Made by a program: the position numbers and the translations under genes. The notes under the pieces were generated by a model that saw only the letters and a list, made by a program, of their open reading frames with translations, searched no databases and had not been told where the DNA came from. A stretch of 5,898 bases of DNA from positions 1 to 5,898 of the forward strand of contig UQVV01000119.1 of NCBI GenBank assembly GCA_900544635.1. Direction: 5' to 3'. The first letter of the stretch is position 1. Every line of letters begins with the position of its first letter. The stretch comes from an uncultured Cloacibacillus sp. (lineage in GTDB: Bacteria; Synergistota; Synergistia; Synergistales; Synergistaceae). Of the stretch, positions 3,901 to 5,898 are shown piece by piece.

Positions 3901-5817
3901 TGGAATGCAGACGACCCCATAGCAAGTATTGATGATTTACGGAGCTTCCGCAACGCTGTAAACGCGGGCGAAAGCTTCGCGGGAAAGACGGTGCTCCTCG
4001 CCGCGGACATAGACTTGGGCGGCGAGCGGTGGATTCCGATAGGCACGGACGAAACGCCGTTCGCGGGCAAATTCAACGGCGGCAACCATAAGATAGAGAA
4101 CATGACCGTGACGACGGACGAGATGCGCGGCTTGACCGTCGCGGGCGTGAAGGGCAAGGGCGGCGGCCTCTTCCTGAACGTCGAGGGCGAGGGCGCGCAG
4201 ATAGCGAACCTCACGGTGACGGGCGCGGTTGACTGCGCTCCGGCGGACGGCATGGCGGCCGCGGGCGGCGTCGCCGCGCGCCTCGGCCCCGGGGCCGTCA
4301 TATACAGATGCCTGAACAAAACCACGGTGACGCTCGGCGGCGGAAACGGCGAGTACGACACGTACTCCTATGCCGGCGGCCTCGCCGGGCACTCCGAAGG
4401 CAATCTCATATACTGCGTCAACGAGGGCGCCGTCACGTCGGAGGCTCTGCACAGCTACGTAATCGCGGGCGGCCTCGCTGGCGCGCAGCTCGGCGGCGTG
4501 ATACTCTTCTCCGACAACGATGCGGAGGTCGCAATCCCGCACATCGCCGACGGCGGCTACAGAATGGCCTACGCCGGAGGCATAGCCGGAACGATGCGGA
4601 GCGCCTCCGTCTCGTGCGTCAGAAACCAGCAGAGCGTATCGTGCGACATGTCTTACGTCTACGCGGGCGGCATCACGGCCCACGCGATGGACACAGTGCT
4701 GCGCGACGCCGTGAACGCCGCCGACGTCCGATGCAGCGTGCAGCGCGACCTCACGGCTATGGCGGGCGGCATCGCGGCGCAGCTCTACAGCGGCTCGTCG
4801 GCGGTCAACTGCTACAACACCGGCGGCGTGACCGTCACCGGCTCCGCCTCGTACGCCTACGCGGGCGGCATAGCGGGCTGGAGCGGCGCCTTACGCTCCT
4901 CCAACAAAATATACAACTGCACCAACAGCGGCGCGATTTCCGCCGAAGCCATCTCGAGCGCGCGCGTGGGCGGCCTCGCGGGCGAGCTTAACAAAACCGA
5001 GCTCTACGCCTCCGTCAGCACCGGCGCGGTCTCCGCTGGACGGTTCGTCGCAGGCGGCGTCGCCGGATACAAATATCCCGAGGCCGACATCCACGACGTG
5101 GCCTACGCGGGCGATTTCCCGCCCGTCGCCTTCGGAGACAAAAACTCCGCCGGTGCGCAGTCTCTGACTGAAGAAGAGATAAGCGGCTTCGTCGTAACGG
5201 CCTTCCCGAGCCTCAGCCCCGTCATCGCGGCCGTGCGGCAGGGCGGCGAAAAAACGGTGGCGGTCAAGCTTCACGCGCATCCGGGCCGCCCAGCCGACGA
5301 GAGCGAATATTACGCGCTCAGCGAAGTCTACGTCGAGCCTGCGAACCACGCCGAAGCCTCGATAGATGGCGGCGTGCTCCGTGTGACCGGAACGAAGCCC
5401 GGCGTCTCGCTGCTCGCCGCATACGTAGACACGTACAGAAGCGGCGACGGCGGCGCGGTGGACAAGTCCGGCCCGTCTCGCTCGCTCGTCACGGCGCTCG
5501 TGTGGGTGACCGCGGCGGAAAGCGGAGAAGAGCCCCCGACTGATACGGAGACACCGGACGGAAAGGACGACGGAGGCATCAGCATCCCCTCCGGCCCGAT
5601 AGAGATTCCGGGCTCCGGCGGAGGTGAAAGCGTCACGCCGCCGCTCTGGCCCGACGGCGTGCTCCCGCCCGAAGTCCCCGGCGAGCCCGATACGGATAAG
5701 GACTGGAGCGACCGCTATCCGCACCGCTCATGCGGCGGTGGCGGCGGCTGCAATTACGGCTTGGGCGCGCTCGCCCTGCTCGCGTTCGCGCCGCTTATGC
5801 TGAGAAGGAAGAAGTAG
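3829..5817 (+). CDS. Exported GLUG-repeat surface protein with Synergist-CTERM sorting signal
   Basis: The 662-residue protein starts with a Sec signal peptide (KK at 2-3, hydrophobic core 4-20, likely cleavage after A22-C23-A24). Residues 31-95 resemble the segment that usually precedes GLUG repeats, including FAGKFNGGNHKIENMTV (78-94). About nine repeats follow with the core [AV]GG[ILV][AT][AG] at 145, 182, 213, 249, 279, 312, 345, 380 and 408, spaced 28-37 residues, which suggests a right-handed beta-solenoid. Residues ~470-562 are beta-rich and look Ig-like. A Pro/Gly/Asp/Glu stalk (564-630) leads to the C-terminal sorting signal. The upstream GGAAAGG (3814-3820) is a weak but well-placed ribosome binding site. 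The gene stands alone between its own TATAAT box and a strong terminator. GLUG proteins are often adhesins or cell-surface proteins; the ligand here is unknown and no catalytic motif is visible. Confidence 0.88.
   Translation: MKKILSFIFALAALTAAVAAPACAWNADDPIASIDDLRSFRNAVNAGESFAGKTVLLAADIDLGGERWIPIGTDETPFAGKFNGGNHKIENMTVTTDEMRGLTVAGVKGKGGGLFLNVEGEGAQIANLTVTGAVDCAPADGMAAAGGVAARLGPGAVIYRCLNKTTVTLGGGNGEYDTYSYAGGLAGHSEGNLIYCVNEGAVTSEALHSYVIAGGLAGAQLGGVILFSDNDAEVAIPHIADGGYRMAYAGGIAGTMRSASVSCVRNQQSVSCDMSYVYAGGITAHAMDTVLRDAVNAADVRCSVQRDLTAMAGGIAAQLYSGSSAVNCYNTGGVTVTGSASYAYAGGIAGWSGALRSSNKIYNCTNSGAISAEAISSARVGGLAGELNKTELYASVSTGAVSAGRFVAGGVAGYKYPEADIHDVAYAGDFPPVAFGDKNSAGAQSLTEEEISGFVVTAFPSLSPVIAAVRQGGEKTVAVKLHAHPGRPADESEYYALSEVYVEPANHAEASIDGGVLRVTGTKPGVSLLAAYVDTYRSGDGGAVDKSGPSRSLVTALVWVTAAESGEEPPTDTETPDGKDDGGISIPSGPIEIPGSGGGESVTPPLWPDGVLPPEVPGEPDTDKDWSDRYPHRSCGGGGGCNYGLGALALLAFAPLMLRRKK
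4261..5067 (+). repeat. Array of about nine GLUG-like protein repeats
   Basis: Residues ~145-413 of the surface protein. The loose consensus is a strand with C-x-N, then a Gly-Ala/Val step, then YAGGIAG. The C-x-N pair recurs at 161, 196, 328 and 364, with C263-V-R-N as a variant. Repeat length varies from 28 to 37 residues and the copies differ at the DNA level, so they are old repeats rather than a recent tandem expansion. Confidence 0.8.
5728..5814 (+). other. Synergist-CTERM-like C-terminal sorting signal
   Basis: Residues 634-662: SCGGGGGCNYG with Cys635 and Cys641, a hydrophobic helix of Leu/Ala/Phe (645-658), then RRKK at the very end. This three-part layout (Cys/Gly motif, membrane helix, basic tail) matches the Synergist-CTERM class and parallels the MYXO-CTERM and GlyGly-CTERM systems, in which an intramembrane protease cleaves and helps anchor the protein. 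The processing enzyme is not in this window. Confidence 0.82.
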
Positions 5818-5848
5818 CGAAAAGATATAAAACGCCATACGATATGAA

Positions 5849-5893
5849 AAGCCGCCGCGCGGGTCGTCTCCGCGCGGCGGCTTCTTGTGTTCC
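5849..5893 (+). terminator. Strong intrinsic terminator after the GLUG protein gene
   Basis: A perfect 14-bp stem (5849-5862 with 5870-5883) surrounds a 7-base loop, GTCGTCT. The downstream side is TTCTTGTGTT, moderately T-rich. An A-run (5847-5850) on the upstream side means it may also act on leftward transcription. It lies 31 bases after the stop codon. Confidence 0.85.
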
Positions 5894-5898
5894 GTGTT

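Noticed and set aside
3937..5724. Minus-strand open frames within the GLUG protein gene (3937-4683, 4891-5724).
   Set aside because: Antisense shadows of a repeat-rich GC gene with no good ribosome binding sites. The plus-strand frame has a signal peptide, repeats and a sorting signal.

Overview
This 5,898-base window is GC-rich, with strongly G/C-biased third codon positions. It probably comes from a Gram-negative-type anaerobe of the phylum Synergistota (Synergistetes). The main clue is the last protein. It ends in a Gly-rich stretch with two Cys, then a hydrophobic helix and an RRKK tail, which closely resembles the Synergist-CTERM sorting signal known from that phylum. An oxygen-sensitive [4Fe-4S] acyl-CoA dehydratase activase at the left edge fits an amino-acid-fermenting anaerobe. 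The genus cannot be fixed from sequence alone.

Layout. (1) Bases 1-1182, minus strand: the first 394 codons of a tandem-domain acyl-CoA dehydratase activase of the BadF/BadG/BcrA/BcrD (HgdC-like) family. It is cut by the window edge, and its second ATPase domain has just begun. (2) Bases 1342-1716, minus strand: a 124-residue orphan protein with one N-terminal membrane segment. It lies 159 bases upstream of the activase on the same strand, with GC-rich palindromes but no U-tract terminator between them, so co-transcription is possible. (3) Bases 1717-1943: a divergent control region with a minus-strand promoter candidate, a plus-strand TATAAT box and a 5'-UTR hairpin before the permease. (4) Bases 1944-3623, plus strand: a tight two-gene unit made of an NCS2 purine permease of the AzgA/PbuG type and a glyoxalase-like VOC metalloenzyme. 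It closes with an intrinsic terminator at 3676-3701. (5) Bases 3829-5817, plus strand: a 662-residue exported protein with its own TATAAT box. It carries a signal peptide, about nine GLUG-like repeats forming a probable beta-solenoid, an Ig-like stretch, a Pro/Gly/acidic stalk and the C-terminal sorting signal. A 14-bp-stem terminator follows at 5849-5893.

How the genes relate. The activase would energise a 2-hydroxyacyl-CoA dehydratase-type reduction in amino-acid fermentation. The permease would bring in nucleobases, and the VOC enzyme may detoxify a reactive aldehyde such as methylglyoxal. The GLUG protein is probably displayed at the cell surface. No sequence evidence ties the three transcription units into one pathway. 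I saw no tRNA, rRNA, CRISPR array, insertion sequence or attachment site.

The least ordinary items are the GLUG/Synergist-CTERM surface protein with its recurring Cys-x-Asn ladder, the unrecognised small membrane protein, and the permease-glyoxalase pairing.
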